NCBI GenBank assembly: GCA_012295275.1 | Contig: CM022670.1 | Coordinates: forward strand, 7,918,712-7,982,711 | Origin: Chrysomallon squamiferum | Lineage: Eukaryota > Mollusca > Gastropoda > Neomphalida > Peltospiridae | DNA length: 64,000 bases | Direction of reading: 5' to 3' | In this document: positions 52,323 to 64,000 of the stretch, one piece after another | Layout: every line of letters starts with the position of its first letter | Position numbering within the stretch: the stretch's first letter is position 1 | Notes under the pieces: generated by a model | Database searches by the model: none | What the model was told of the DNA's origin: nothing | What the model saw: only the letters and a program-made list of their open reading frames with translations | Translations under genes and position numbers: made by a program

Positions 52323-55300
52323 GACACATTTATGTGAAGTTGAATATATTCACAATTAAATTTCAGTTAAAACATATTTTAAACCTAGGTTTTAATCAAA
52401 AATAAATCAAATAGACTGAAGATTTACTCAATTTTAAGCTACACAATATTCTCAACTGCTCAGTAAATTTACAGTTTTGACCATTTGTACCTACCTTACA
52501 TCTGTTATCAAACATTCCAATTCAAATTATTCTGCTTAAACATTTGCTTTTTTTTGTTGTTTTTTTTTTTTTTTTTAATTTTAATTTTTCAGTTTTAATT
52601 TGATTAATGTTATGCTGTGATATGTGTAGAAAAATATAAACTGCCAATTTTAAATGTGATGTCAACAATTTTAATGTTATATATGTTTTCATCTATAGAT
52701 GTTTTGTTTGTTCATTTGTTGTTGTTTTTAGCTCAAAACCAATATCTCTTCAAAAAAAAAACTTTTTTATTATTATTATTTTCTTTTTGAATTTATTTAT
52801 TTATTTATTTATATCTTTTAATAATTTGCTGTAAAAGACAAAAATTCAATTGAATGAAAATCATGTTTTTGATAAATTAACCTTTTTCAATTTAATTCTT
52901 ATTTTTTCAGTAGATGAAATATTCTTTTAGACACTGTACTTAAAACATTCATAATCAAAACTGTACATTACTAAATAATCATAATAATAGCTGATGTATA
53001 ATCAAAATTGTACATCTCTTGATAATATATTAATCTTAACAATAATAATAATATTAATAATAATAATAATGTATGGTGTAGTTTTGCATTTAAACTTTTA
53101 CAGAATTATTAAAATTAATTTTATACATATTCCTCTTTTAGATTTAACTTTTAATGTCTCTAATATTGTGTATTGTTTTTCAGAAAAAAAATATTTTATG
53201 CATTATTGTCGATGTATTACTGATGAAATCGTAACTTTTGTGACAAGAAATGATCTAGTCGTGTTTGTGAATCATTTTTTTTCAGCATCTGTGTTTTTCA
53301 ACGTGCACAGCTTTCAGTGGTTGTGTCCTTGACATTTGCATCTGTATGACAAACATGCAACTAACATAACACCTAGCTATGAAATAAACCAATATGCAAA
53401 AATTTTGAATCGTTTTGTTTTGTTTTCAATTTTCTCAACAATTTTTTACTTTCAATTTCTTTTCTTTTTTTCTTTGATGTTAATTCATTTAGGTCTGGAT
53501 TTTTCTCTCTCTTTTTTTTTTTCACTTTCAAATTCAGTGTTGTCACTTTATTTCAGAATTAAAATGACTTGTTTGTAACCACTCAGCTTTAACAAATCTA
53601 ATTTTATTTTGTTCCCTTCATCACAAGATAATGAATTTGACAAAAAAACAATATTTAATTTTAGTGTTTTTTTTCTTGAGTTTTTTTTTTTTTTTTCTTT
53701 TTTTCTTTTTTAAAGCAAAATAAATTTGATACAGTATGATAGAAGAGAAATTTTACTGATCTAGATAATAAAACAAAATGTAAAAATGATCAGTTTCTTA
53801 AATATTTATTTAGTGTAAACACCATCTAGTTAATAAGTGAAGTACAAAACAACTAGCAGGTACATTTGTTAGCAAATATTTAAACTAACACATTTTTACA
53901 TTATTATTTTTCTACCATACAATTTTAATCATAAAATTTAAAAAGCAGTTACTAATTTCACAAAATTAGTCCTTTTTTTTTTTTTCTTTTTTTTTTTTCC
54001 CCATTGATAATGTATTCTGAACATTCAAAAATAGATTTAATAAAAAAAAAATGTAAGGTTTAGAATTTTAAAAACTATCCAAATGAGATTATTTATTCAT
54101 TGCTCTTTTTTTTTTCTTTTTATTTCAATTTTATTTATTATGTTTTCTTATTTTTTCATTGAAAATATATTTCCATTTTTTTTATTTCTCAGTTCTCAAT
54201 ATTTGTTTTTCATGTGTCAGTCTGTTTTTCTCATTCTCCTCCAACTTAAATTACACAAAAATGTTACAACAATATTTCAGCATCAGCTCATTAACAACAA
54301 TGATAAACCACACCACTTCCTCTGTCCATGAATCCATTCCACTTTATCATCTGAACAATCCACACAATGCAACCCTCCAGTTTCCACCATCTCTTGTGTC
54401 TTGGTTTTAACCATTTGTCTTTCCTTAACCTTCAGCCATAGAATATCCGACTAAAAAATAATTCTCATTACTACAGCTTTTTCAAAAAATTATATTTAGT
54501 TTTCAGTGTTTGTGAAATGATTATATGAAATATTTCACTTGATTATATTACCAGTCTAATTCTGATACAAAGTTAAGGAAATTATGACACAAATGAATGT
54601 AAAGGTTATGATGAGGTGACCTGTTGTAGAAAATTGCTTATAAAATTTGAGAAGATGAAAACTGAAGATTAAAAACAAGTTTCCTCTAATAAATGTTTTT
54701 AACTGATGGTGAAAGAGAGAAAAAAATTAACACAATCCTGACATTTTAAAAATATATAAATACTTGATATGTAAGAATTGATAAATTTTTATGTTTTTGT
54801 AAGTCAGTGAAGAAAACAAAGTTGTTGTTTGTAAAATGAAATATCTGTTGATGTAAGTCAAGTTTATTCTTCATTTCTCATTTTATTCCACCCGTCTTGA
54901 ATTCCTCTCTATTTCTTGTGCCTGGAAAAGTGCCACAGTAACATAACAATTTAGTATTTCTGATTTTAAACCTTGTAGTCTTCTTTTTTATTAATATTAT
55001 TATCATTTTTTTTTTTTTTTTATATATATATATATATATATTAATTTACATTATTAACACTTCAATTTCTTTTTCTGTTTTGATTAATTTAATACTTCTA
55101 ATGTTTAAACATTTAAATTTATTTTTGTATTGTTGCAAAATCTAATTAAAATAGATCTTTGTATTTTGAATTTAATAAGTAGATTATCAGATGGATACTG
55201 TTCATAACTTTCAATACACATTCTTTAAAATTAACATTCATGTTAACACTACAAAATGAATGGAAAAATAAGTAAGAAAATTGAAATGGTTACACTTTCC

Positions 55301-57181
55301 TAATTTGTCATGCATTAATAAAAATAATGTTGAAAGCTAAATAAAAATAACTGACAAAATCTAAACAACTAGATCATTCAAAATAAACATGCATACACAC
55401 ATGCACACTCACAAGCAAATACATTCACACATAATACATGCATGCATACATACATACATACATACACTCTGCACACACACACACACACACACACATACAT
55501 GTGTGTGTGTGTGTTGTTTTTATTAATAATAATAATTCATTTAGTTTGATATTTGATGCTGTATATCATGCTAATGTACATGCATATACAGTGAATTATT
55601 ATGTGTCAGCATAATTATTTGAAGTTAAATTTGTTCAGGATTTTCTATGGATGCCATTATTCATGCACATCTCAGAGTAATTCAACATTTTATAATAATA
55701 AAACCCATAATAACAACAATAACAATAACAATAGTAATGAAATGGTAAAATTAATAAAATATAATAATAATCATAATAATAGAAAATTAAAATAATAATA
55801 ACAAAAACAACAATAATAATGAAATTATGATAAAAATAATGAAAGGATATGGTGATGATTTTAATTTCAATAATAATAATAATAATAATAATTTAAAAAA
55901 CCAATAATAATGAAATCATAACAATATTGAAAGGATAATGGTGATGATGGTACTAATATTACTGCTAATAATAATAATAAAAATAAGGTTAATAAGAAGT
56001 GTTAATATAAAATTTAGAACATACTTCACTTTGGATTCATCGTTTTCCTTCGATTTTCTTTTTTAAAAGAAAAAAGAAACAAATATAATTAGGAAAATGA
56101 AACGTAAATTATTCAATTTCCCCTGTGAATGATAATTTTTGAAAACATTATAATATTTGAAAATTTGGGTTTTCCTTAATTTTATTTATTATTGTTATTG
56201 TTTTAGATTTATCCAAACTGAGCAGCAGGAATAGTTGTATATTTCTATTTTGTATTTTCTTAATTTTTTTCTTTTTTTTTCTTTTTTTAATTAAACATCA
56301 AATAATTTAAAAAAATAAATAATTTAACATGGTTAACAACAACTTGTTTTAAATATTTTCTGTTATCCTTCCTTATTAAAAAAAATATATAAAAATAAAT
56401 AAATAAATAAATAAATAAAATTTCTTCTTAATTCATCAAATAATTATCATCACATTAACATTTTATAATTACATCATTTTTTTATGTTATTATATTTTTC
56501 TTTCTTTATCTATTTTTCCTTGTCTGTTTAAAAACCGGTGTGTATATATGTATTTTATTTATTGTTATTTAAATAACACATACACTTGTCAGAAAAATCA
56601 TTTTATTATGTTTCCTTGAATATTTTATGTACAGATATATATATATATATATACAATCTACAACTGAAAATATATCAGTATTAAAATATACTTACATTCT
56701 GAAAAAAAGAAAAGATGTTAGTAAAATGTTTTAACATATCACTGGAATCATCAGTATTTTAAAAAATAATGATAATAAAATAAAATAAATTTTTTACAAT
56801 TAATAGAAAAAGGAAAAAGAATTAGTAAGGCAGCAGCGCGATATGATTATTTTCATTTTTTAATTTAATTTTTTTAATATATTTATAAATGCCACATTCA
56901 GATAATAAAACAATGTTTAATACACAGTACATTTAAAACACAACAAATTGTGTTTACACAACACAAAAACAATGTTGACGAGTGAAACACAACAATGTGT
57001 GTTTACAAAAACACAAGTACAACACATTTTTCATTGGTATACAAAATAAACATTTAAACACAACAGAATGCTTTTATAACAATACATTTTAGACAATGTA
57101 GACAAATGAAACACAAAACTATTTTTGACTTAACAAGGACAAATTGCATTTTTCAAACATTTTAATCTCTAGATAAGTGAA

Positions 57182-57215
<34 letters not shown>

Positions 57216-57752
57216 ATATTTGTTAAACGTAACAGAAAAGAGAACAGAAATCTTCAGTTTATCTGGGTTATCATTTTATTTTATTTTTTTGTGGGTTTTT
57301 TTTTGTTTGTCATTGCCTTTTTTTTTTTTTTTCTGAGCTAACTTCTACAGTTGAAACATAGTTTTAAATTTTTTATTATTATTTAAATTTTTTTTTTTTT
57401 TTTAGTCGTTAGTATCATTTCTTTCTTACCTGTAATTTTTTGTTGTTTTTTGTTTTTGTTTTTTCTGCTTTAATTTTAATTTTTCATTCAGATATAAACT
57501 TTGTTTTTATTTTAATTTTATATTTATTATTATTAATACTGTTATTAGTATTATTATTATTTGTTTTGTTCAAATATGTTAAATAACAAAATTACTATTA
57601 TTATTACTTTCCAAAAGTTTTATCAAATGTTAATTTTACACATTCTTAAAAACTGACAATATTGTTGTGAATGAAAATAAAAGTTTGTGAATGAGAATGA
57701 AAAAAAAACTACTTTGAAAAGAATGAGGTAGGATATTTTGTATTTTGGTTTA

Positions 57753-57786
<34 letters not shown>

Positions 57787-58610
57787 TATAATAATAATAA
57801 TAACAATAATAAATATTAATAAATAAATAATAACAATAAATAAATAATAATAATAAAAAAATAATAACAGCAACAATAATAATAACAATAATAATAATAA
57901 TAAAGATAATAACAGCAACAATAACGATAACAATATTAATAATAATATGAGGCAGACATAAAGCAATATGAAATTTAACGAATGAATTTATTTTAAATAT
58001 GGATTACATCAAATTATGAATCTGTCAAGATTAGATAATCCTGACCTAGAGTTATCTTCCTTAACTGGAATGACGTCTAATAACAGTGGTGAATTTAATA
58101 AACTGCTTTAATTTTTAAAGTTTGTATGTCATTTAAACATGTATTAAAATAAACAGAGCCAAATCTGCATGAAGAACAGTTTGTTTATATTAATGTATGA
58201 ACTAAAACACATTATGAAAAATCTTATACTTTAAATAAACCTATTTTATACAGTTACACTACATGTCTGAACATAAAAACACTACAAACATAAAATAAAT
58301 GAATATGATTTTTTATTATGTAAATTACACATGAATGTTCACAACAGAAAATCAATCATTAATTTTTTTTTTTTTTTTTTTTTTTGTTGATGTAAAATAA
58401 ATGTTATCGTATTTATAAACAACTTTAACAAATCTGAACAGATATACAATAATGAACAAAAGTTACTGAACAGACAGTGAACATGTAGATGAGGGACACG
58501 ATGTTGTGAATGAAACCAAGCAGCAGCATCGCTTGCAGACATGAACATTATCACACATAGACGCATTTTTTTAGTTAATGTCAACAGTGTGAAATTGCTT
58601 CTTTCAAATA
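50312..58610. other. Intergenic region between the converging genes, left part
   Basis: No supported gene. Poly(T) at about 51276-51301, 52285-52320 and 57184-57212; (GTCT)n at about 51380-51402; (TA)n at 55022-55040; (ATAC/CA/TG)n at about 55380-55515; interrupted (TAA)n at 55690-55985 and 57755-57945; (AAAT)n at 56393-56419. A weak GAAACACAACA-type repeat lies at about 56930-57120. ORFs here are microsatellite translations or AT-rich noise. Confidence 0.6.
57755..57945. repeat. Interrupted (TAA)n microsatellite
   Basis: TAA/CAA/GAA units over about 190 bp in intergenic DNA. The long ORFs on it are repeat translations. Confidence 0.9.
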
Positions 58611-59310
58611 CATGTTCATAGCAAAATACCAACACATCTGAACATGTTCAAAATTACATAAATTTTATCAAAGCATCAGGTTATAGCGACATGTTCATAA
58701 ATAAATATCAAGATTATGAACATGTTTGTTAAAAAATATCAGATTATTTGAACATGTTTGTAAATAAATATCATATTATTTGAACATGTTTGTAAATAAA
58801 TATCAGATTATTTGAACGCGTTTGTAAATATCAGATTGTATGAACATGTTCGAACCAAAAAATTAATACATATAAACTTGTCCATAATTATGTAAATATC
58901 AATGTATGTTAAAAAAGTTCACATATAAATATCAGTATATACGAACATGATCAAAGCAAGATATAAATTTATGTAAACATTTTCAAATGTAAATATCAAT
59001 GTATGTAAACATGTTCATTTGTAAATATCAGTACATGTAAACATGATCCTAAATAGGCATAAATGTTTACAAATGTAAATATCAATATATGTAAACATCT
59101 TTATGTGTATGTAAATATCAATATGTCAAAATATCAATATGCGTAAACATGCGTAAAAATATCAATGCATGTAAGAAGTTCATACCAAAATATCAATGCA
59201 TGTAAACATGTTTGTTAGTAAATACCAAAATGCTAAAAGCGGAACATAACGCAAATTATGGAATACTTTTATATTGAACTATCTGAATATGTGAACATGT
59301 TCAGACATGA
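58610..59310. repeat. Degenerate tandem repeat rich in GAACATGTTC palindromes
   Basis: A unit of about 32-36 bp alternates GAACATGTTT/C with GTAAATATCA. Exact RRRCATGYYY 10-mers lie at 58640, 58718, 58750, 58782, 58842, 59007, 59204 and 59293. Other copies are decayed. Confidence 0.8.
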
Positions 59311-59634
59311 GTATCAGCGCATGTGAACACTGACCACTGAAGTGAACGCCAGCAAAACAAGACAAAACGCAGAGAGCAACTTACTCAAACCAGTACTGAA
59401 AAAAATCATCCTTGCGTACAGAAAAAAAGAAAAGAGATGCTGATGTAACTAGGTGAAAAACTGTCTGTATTATAAAGAAAACTGTAAAATGTTTTGAAGT
59501 AAAAAAAATATATAATAAGATCTGAATGATATAAAAATATGAAGAAAAAGGCAACATGAATAATAGTAGTAGTAGTAGTAGTAGCAATAGTAGAAGTTGT
59601 ATTAATAAAATTAATAAACATAAAAATAGTAATG

Positions 59635-59676
<42 letters not shown>

Positions 59677-59728
59677 TCCACATATTTTTTCTTTATTTGT
59701 GGATATTAGTCAAAAATATATAATTTTT

Positions 59729-59763
<35 letters not shown>

Positions 59764-60594
59764 TAACACTGATTAAAACATGGCATTGTGAAAATCAATT
59801 CATAATGTACCTTATGTCCTTGAATTTTACCTTTGACCTCACTATAAAAAGTTAATTTTAGCATTATGGTCAATACATATCAGATCTAGTAACTTGATTG
59901 GTTTTACAAGCTGTGACCTTGAACTTTCAAAATTGTGATCCTAGCTCTTGACCTTATTGGATCATGTAAACTGTAGTCATATGAAATTAATTCTATGTCT
60001 TTAAATCTAACAATTCAGAATATAAAGAAGTAAATGTGATCCCATCATACCTGATTATTAATTTAGCATCTTTCATGTAACTTGTGATTTTATGCTAGGT
60101 GAGTAATAAAAATGAACATGCCTGAACATGCCTCATTCCTACTAAAGAAAAACACTGATTTCAACTCAAAGCAATTTGTGGTAAGATTCCAGTCTAGTCT
60201 CTCCAACAATGAAACAGGAGTGTCCCATCTCAAAATGAGATGCCCCATCTTCAAATGGGTTGTCCTATCACAGATATTATCCATTATTGTTATTCAAATC
60301 AGAATGAAGGCTTATGATTTAAATTGTTGGTTTACTTGGTCTTTTATTGTGAGTTTTTCTTCTTTGAAAATGTTTCCTTTCTTCTATTACAGCCTATTAG
60401 AAAATAATCATATTTAATTTCCAAACCTAGATTAGAATAAATTTCTGGACTGATCACAGCTAATACTGTAAATATGACCAGCTGATAATAATAAATAAAT
60501 GTATAAACAAATAAATAAAGGAGAACAAGAAGAAATATTAATAAGAATTTTAATAAGAACAATAACAACATAATATGTTTTTAAAAATGTATAA

Positions 60595-60649
<55 letters not shown>

Positions 60650-61508
60650 CTGTTATCTCTATCAGTCTGAATTAATATCAAAGACATTTTAATTATTTTT
60701 CTTTTCTTTTTTTTAAATGTAGTAAAATATATAAATTTATATAAAAAGTTTAATAAAATTCACATAAGAGTTCTATCTAAGACTGCAGTATAAAATGATG
60801 TGTCTAAAGAAACAAAACACCATGCTGTTAGTAATGTGATATACAAAATACTCTTTTTAAATGTTCATCTCTTTGAGAATATTATCATCGCAAAGATTGT
60901 GTTCTTTTTTAAAAACCATGAGAATCATCCTTATTTCATTAAAACACAAAGCAAAGAAATACATTCTTGATCAGCTGCATTCAGTAAAAAAAAAAATTAT
61001 AATAAAAATACAAGTTACCTCCCTTTAGAAAATGTTTTCTAAATTTTGAAATAAAAAACTCAGTAGTTATCCCCCTTAGAAATCTGTATAAGATTTTCGA
61101 AAAATTAGAATACTACTTTCATTTAAAGTTTGTAAACATTTTATAAAAAAGCAATATGGATGAAAATATCTGTCTGAAGATAATTTTAAAAAGATATTTT
61201 TATTATTTTTTTTATTTTTTTCAAGCTTAGAGAAGGTTTTATTTGAAAGGATTTTTTTTGTTTATTTATTTATTTATTTATTTACTTATTCAAAATCAAT
61301 ATTTATTTAAACAATTTGGACTGGGATTTGATTTACGATTAACAAAAACTTACATATTTACTGTGAACATAATGCTATTATCATTTACGTGTAAAAAATT
61401 ATTTTATTTATGACAAACAGACTTTATTTATTTTGTTTTATCCCTGATGTAATTATATTTCTCTATGGCACAGGTTTGTTTTAAAACGACAAGACGTTCA
61501 TCAGACTC
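59311..61508. other. Intergenic region, right part
   Basis: No supported gene. (TAG)n at about 59565-59585, (TAA)n at 59632-59674 and 60590-60650, poly(T) at about 59729-59758 and (TTTA)n at 61262-61284. The last part (about 61400-61508) is likely 3' UTR of the minus-strand NSUN7-like gene. Confidence 0.6.
61423..61428 (-). terminator. Candidate polyadenylation signal of NSUN7-like gene
   Basis: TTTATT on the + strand (AATAAA on the - strand), about 80 nt past the stop codon at 61509. Other matches lie further left. Confidence 0.4.
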
Positions 61509-61802
61509 TTATTTGAATGGTGTGGCATGTTTAACAGCTTTGAATCCATCTCGTTTGGCAATTTGAAGCTGATCACTGTTGGATGTTGTGGGTTTCGGAT
61601 TCTTTGTGGTGTGTTTGAGTTGTGGGGAGCCTTCCTCTTTTTTCTCGGGTATCAGAGTGGACGGGTACTGAGTGGAAGGTTCGGTGAAGTCTTTTGAAAT
61701 ACGTTTCTTCGAAAGCGCTTCTTTCTTCTCTGACTTCAGCACCAGACCTTTGCTGTGGGCTCTGGCAATGATTTCACGTGCAGCCTCTTTAGCATCTTGT
61801 GG
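61509..61802 (-). CDS. NSUN7: NSUN7-like terminal exon: basic C-terminal tail
   Basis: On the - strand the acceptor is TTCACAG just above 61802. It is phase 0, with 97 codons and stop TAA at 61509-61511. It begins PQDAKEAAREIIARAHSKGL, like the VKDVLARAAAKGLL that follows the last domain strand in vertebrate NSUN7. It continues as a disordered Lys/Ser/Thr-rich tail (KKEALSKKRISKDF, KHTTKNPKPTTSNSD). The tail is shorter than the long NSUN7 tail of vertebrates. Confidence 0.88.
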   Translation of the reverse strand, partial: PQDAKEAAREIIARAHSKGLVLKSEKKEALSKKRISKDFTEPSTQYPSTLIPEKKEEGSPQLKHTTKNPKPTTSNSDQLQIAKRDGFKAVKHATPFK

Positions 61803-63924
61803 CTGTGAAATGTGAACAGTGAACAGTGAACAGTGAACAGTGAAATGTGAAAATATGAATGGGGAAATGTGAAAATGTGAATGGTGAAATGTAAAAATAT
61901 GAATGGGGAAATGTGAAATATGAACGATTAAATGTGAAATATAAACAATAAAATGTTAAATATGAACGGTGAAATGTCAAATATGAATGGTGAAATGAGA
62001 AATATGAACAGTGATTTCTGAAGAATATTTAGTAAAAAGTAATATGAAAGAAGGAAATGTGAAAAAAAATCAACAACATTAAAAAGAAAAAAAAAATGTT
62101 GAAGACCCACTCGACACATTTTATATAGATATAACTGGACATTGTAAAGGACCACTGAGACCAATGGAGAGGAAAATTGCTACTCCTCTTTCCAGTTAGG
62201 ATAGGATATTTTACAAGCACCTTCCCACATACAGGAAAATACATATTATAGCAGATGTGAGTCACTGGCTGGAATGACAAATAACTCAGTGGACACACCA
62301 AGAGGGTTAGATCTGAGTGTCACAGCAGCTTAATGCTGGTGATCTCTAACTTTGAGAAAATGTAAATAACTAAACAACAAACTGTTCAAAATAAAAAATG
62401 CTGTTTTAAACATAACTGTTGTTAGTAATATTGAATTTATAAATAATGGAGCATGAACACCAAACTGTGAGATGTAGAAAAGGAAGTTTTAATTAAAAAT
62501 AGGGTCTAGTGAAATGTATATTGTGGAAAATGAATTGTGAAATATTATAGAACACTTGGTACAGATTAATCAAAATATAACTAATGATATGTAAACTAAA
62601 AATAACACGTGAAATGAAATCTGAAATGCAAATTGTGAACAATGAAACATGAACAGTGACATAATGTTAAGCACTGAATAATGAATAATGTAATATATTT
62701 AAATAAACAAAAACTTTAAAAGAAATGAATGGTTAAAACTAAATTTAACACATTAAAATAATAAACACTTTCTGAAAAGCATGATATAAATCCCAAGGTA
62801 CAGGCATTCACAGGCAGATCATGATAAGCATGGCTGTAGGCATATTCAGAGTCAGGTATTATGTTGTTATAGGCATATTCGCAGGTAAGTCAATATAGGC
62901 ATTCAACAGGCATACACAGGTAAAAAATTGTAGATGCATCTACAGGCATATGCAAAATAAAGTCCTGACTGGATTTGCTATAAACATAAACTGAAGTAAA
63001 ACAAGAATGACATTGCTAAAGGCATACACAAAAGTAACTATATTATGCCAGTGATATATAGCTGTAGGATAAGAGGTAAAATATGATAATCACTGATATA
63101 GGTAAACAAAAGGCATTGCTGTATGCATAAGCAGAGGTATATTTAGACAGGTATAAATAGAGGTATATTCAAACAGGTATAAATAGAGATATATTCAGAT
63201 AGGTATAAACAGAGGTATATTCAGACAGGTATAAATAGAGGTATATTCAAATAGGCATTGTTACAGACATAAATAGAAGTATGTACAAGCAGAGAGGTTA
63301 AGGCATAAACAGAGATATATATAAATAGGCATATTTATATAGTACAAACAGAGGTATATAAAGTTGAATACTGTTATAGGCATATGCTGAAGTAAGCCAT
63401 GATAGGCATTATAAACAGCAGGATCTCATTAGATCTGGCAAGCTTTGTAAACTTATGAAAAACATCATTAGAAAATAAACTGAAAGTATGACAGCATTAA
63501 TGATAACTCACACTCATGCACACACATTAAACACACACACTCATGAACTCATAAACTCACACAACATACACAAACATACATAGACATGTATATACAGACA
63601 CACAAACACAAAACACACACACATTCCAACATATATAAAAGAAATCATAAAAAAATTTCAAAAAGCAACCAACCTCTCTGGTAATGACAGCAACAAAACA
63701 TCCGTTCATCTTGCTGCTGGGTGAGAATTTCATGTACTTCCCGACTATGCCGTCCCTGCTCTCTATTTCATCGGCGTTGAAGGGAAGAACCGGGGGCACC
63801 AGGCGGTAGGGGATTCTCTTCTGCTGCACCATGTTGATGAACTCCACAGCTTTCTGGACCACGTTCTCATTCTCCTCCTCATACACTGACCTTGTGTAGT
63901 AAACCACAGCCTGACTTCGGTGTA
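61509..63924 (-). CDS. NSUN7: NSUN7-like RNA methyltransferase-family gene, 3' part
   Basis: Gene-level entry for two exons on the - strand; the gene continues past the right edge. NSUN proteins are SAM-dependent RNA cytosine-5 methyltransferases. The exon at 63674-63924 carries the end of the Rossmann domain (AVVYYTRSVYEEENENVV), then PYRLVPPVLPF and GCFVAVITRE, the terminal strands typical of the family. The TRSV form and the tail order (VLPF, VAVITRE, ARAHSKGLV, then a Lys/Ser-rich tail) match vertebrate NSUN7 as I remember it better than NSUN2/5. The Cys of the usual TC motif is Arg here. Human NSUN7 appears similar, so activity is uncertain. Confidence 0.85.
61806..62010. repeat. Tandem repeat at the NSUN7-like splice acceptor
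   Basis: On the + strand a GTGAACA heptamer repeats at about 61812-61842, and an approximately 22-24-bp unit (GGTGAAATGTGAAAATATGA-like) repeats to about 62010. On the transcribed strand this is a TTCACTG pyrimidine-rich array directly upstream of the acceptor. Confidence 0.85.
62800..63410. repeat. Degenerate tandem repeat in NSUN7-like intron
   Basis: A GTATAAATAGAGGTATATTC unit with small variants repeats most regularly at 63120-63260. More decayed AGGCATA-containing copies lie on both sides. Confidence 0.75.
63674..63924 (-). CDS. NSUN7: NSUN7-like exon: end of methyltransferase domain
   Basis: On the - strand the acceptor is ATATTTCTCAG just above 63924 and the donor AGAGAG|GTTGGT just below 63674. 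It enters in phase 1 (two bases, then HRSQAVVYYTRSVYEEENEN) and leaves in phase 0. It encodes the motif-VI strand region, a helix (VVQKAVEFINMVQQKR), PYRLVPPVLPFNADEIESRD and NGCFVAVITRE. An ORF continues leftward past the donor into intron and is not coding. Confidence 0.9.
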
Positions 63925-64000
63925 CTGAGAAATATCAGAGTAGAAATACTCATAACCTTCTTTTTTATTTTTTTTACAAAAAAAAAAAAAAAAAAATATC
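63925..64000 (-). other. NSUN7-like upstream intron, partial
   Basis: Intronic sequence on the - strand before the acceptor at 63924, including a poly(A)/poly(T) run at about 63977-63996. It is cut by the window edge. Confidence 0.7.

Larger units (their letters stand above)
61803..63673 (-). other. NSUN7-like intron
   Basis: A 1.87-kb intron. The acceptor side (61803-62010) is a tandem repeat. A GTGAAAT/AATGAAC-type degenerate repeat continues to about 62700. About 62800-63400 is a second degenerate repeat with AGGTATAAATAGAGGTATAT. (CA)n runs lie at about 63505-63625 near the donor side. Confidence 0.75.

Noticed and set aside
55380-55515. CA and TG runs forming an inverted repeat, considered as a transposon end
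   Set aside because: Adjacent (CA)n and (TG)n microsatellites pair trivially. There is no target-site duplication or internal gene.
63557-63673. Continuation of the NSUN7-like ORF past the donor
   Set aside because: Residues become Phe/Cys/Val repeats encoded by a (CA)n-rich intron. GAGAG|GTTGGT is a fitting donor and the next exon is in phase.

Overview
The window is animal nuclear DNA. It is strongly AT-rich, with long introns, canonical GT-AG exons and very dense poly(T)/poly(A) tracts and (ATT/TAA)n microsatellites. The protein families and intron style fit an invertebrate metazoan. A lophotrochozoan such as a mollusc is my best guess, but the sequence alone does not fix the species.

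One gene fills most of it. From 1454 to 49240 on the + strand lies an Fe65-family adaptor (amyloid precursor protein-binding family B, APBB). I could chain its exons by reading phase. Two N-terminal coding exons (1454-1976 and 14578-14761) both end in phase 1 and both fit the acceptor at 30438. A disordered acidic region follows (30438-31890), then a WW domain (32193-32575), a linker (36734-36867), PTB1 (38661-43398, with a 6-nt microexon at 42335-42340) and PTB2 (44160-45836). A short linker (46213-46278) leads to two alternative C-terminal exons (47206-47304 and 49166-49240). With the 1454 exon and the microexon the two forms are 871 and 863 residues. Every exon junction is phase-compatible and both totals divide by three.

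From 61509 to 63924 on the - strand are the last two coding exons of an NSUN7-like RNA methyltransferase-family protein; the rest of that gene lies beyond the right edge. The two genes converge across about 12 kb of intergenic DNA rich in TAA repeats, poly(T) and degenerate minisatellites.

The most unusual structure is at about 41069-41750. A 47-bp tandem array there is built from the intron/exon boundary of the PTB1 exon at 41751. Each unit carries the polypyrimidine-AG acceptor plus the first 24 nt of that exon, so about 14 decoy copies of a real 3' splice site lie immediately upstream of it. Each full unit also contains a donor-like GGTAAAG. Two of the units could be spliced in as in-frame 48-nt exons. 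Other notable points are the 6-nt microexon in the same position and with the same coding effect as the neuronal microexon of vertebrate APBB1, paralogous alternative last exons, an Arg in place of the second signature Trp of the WW domain, several splice acceptors sitting on tandem repeats, and an array of GAACATGTTC-type palindromes at 58.6-59.3 kb.
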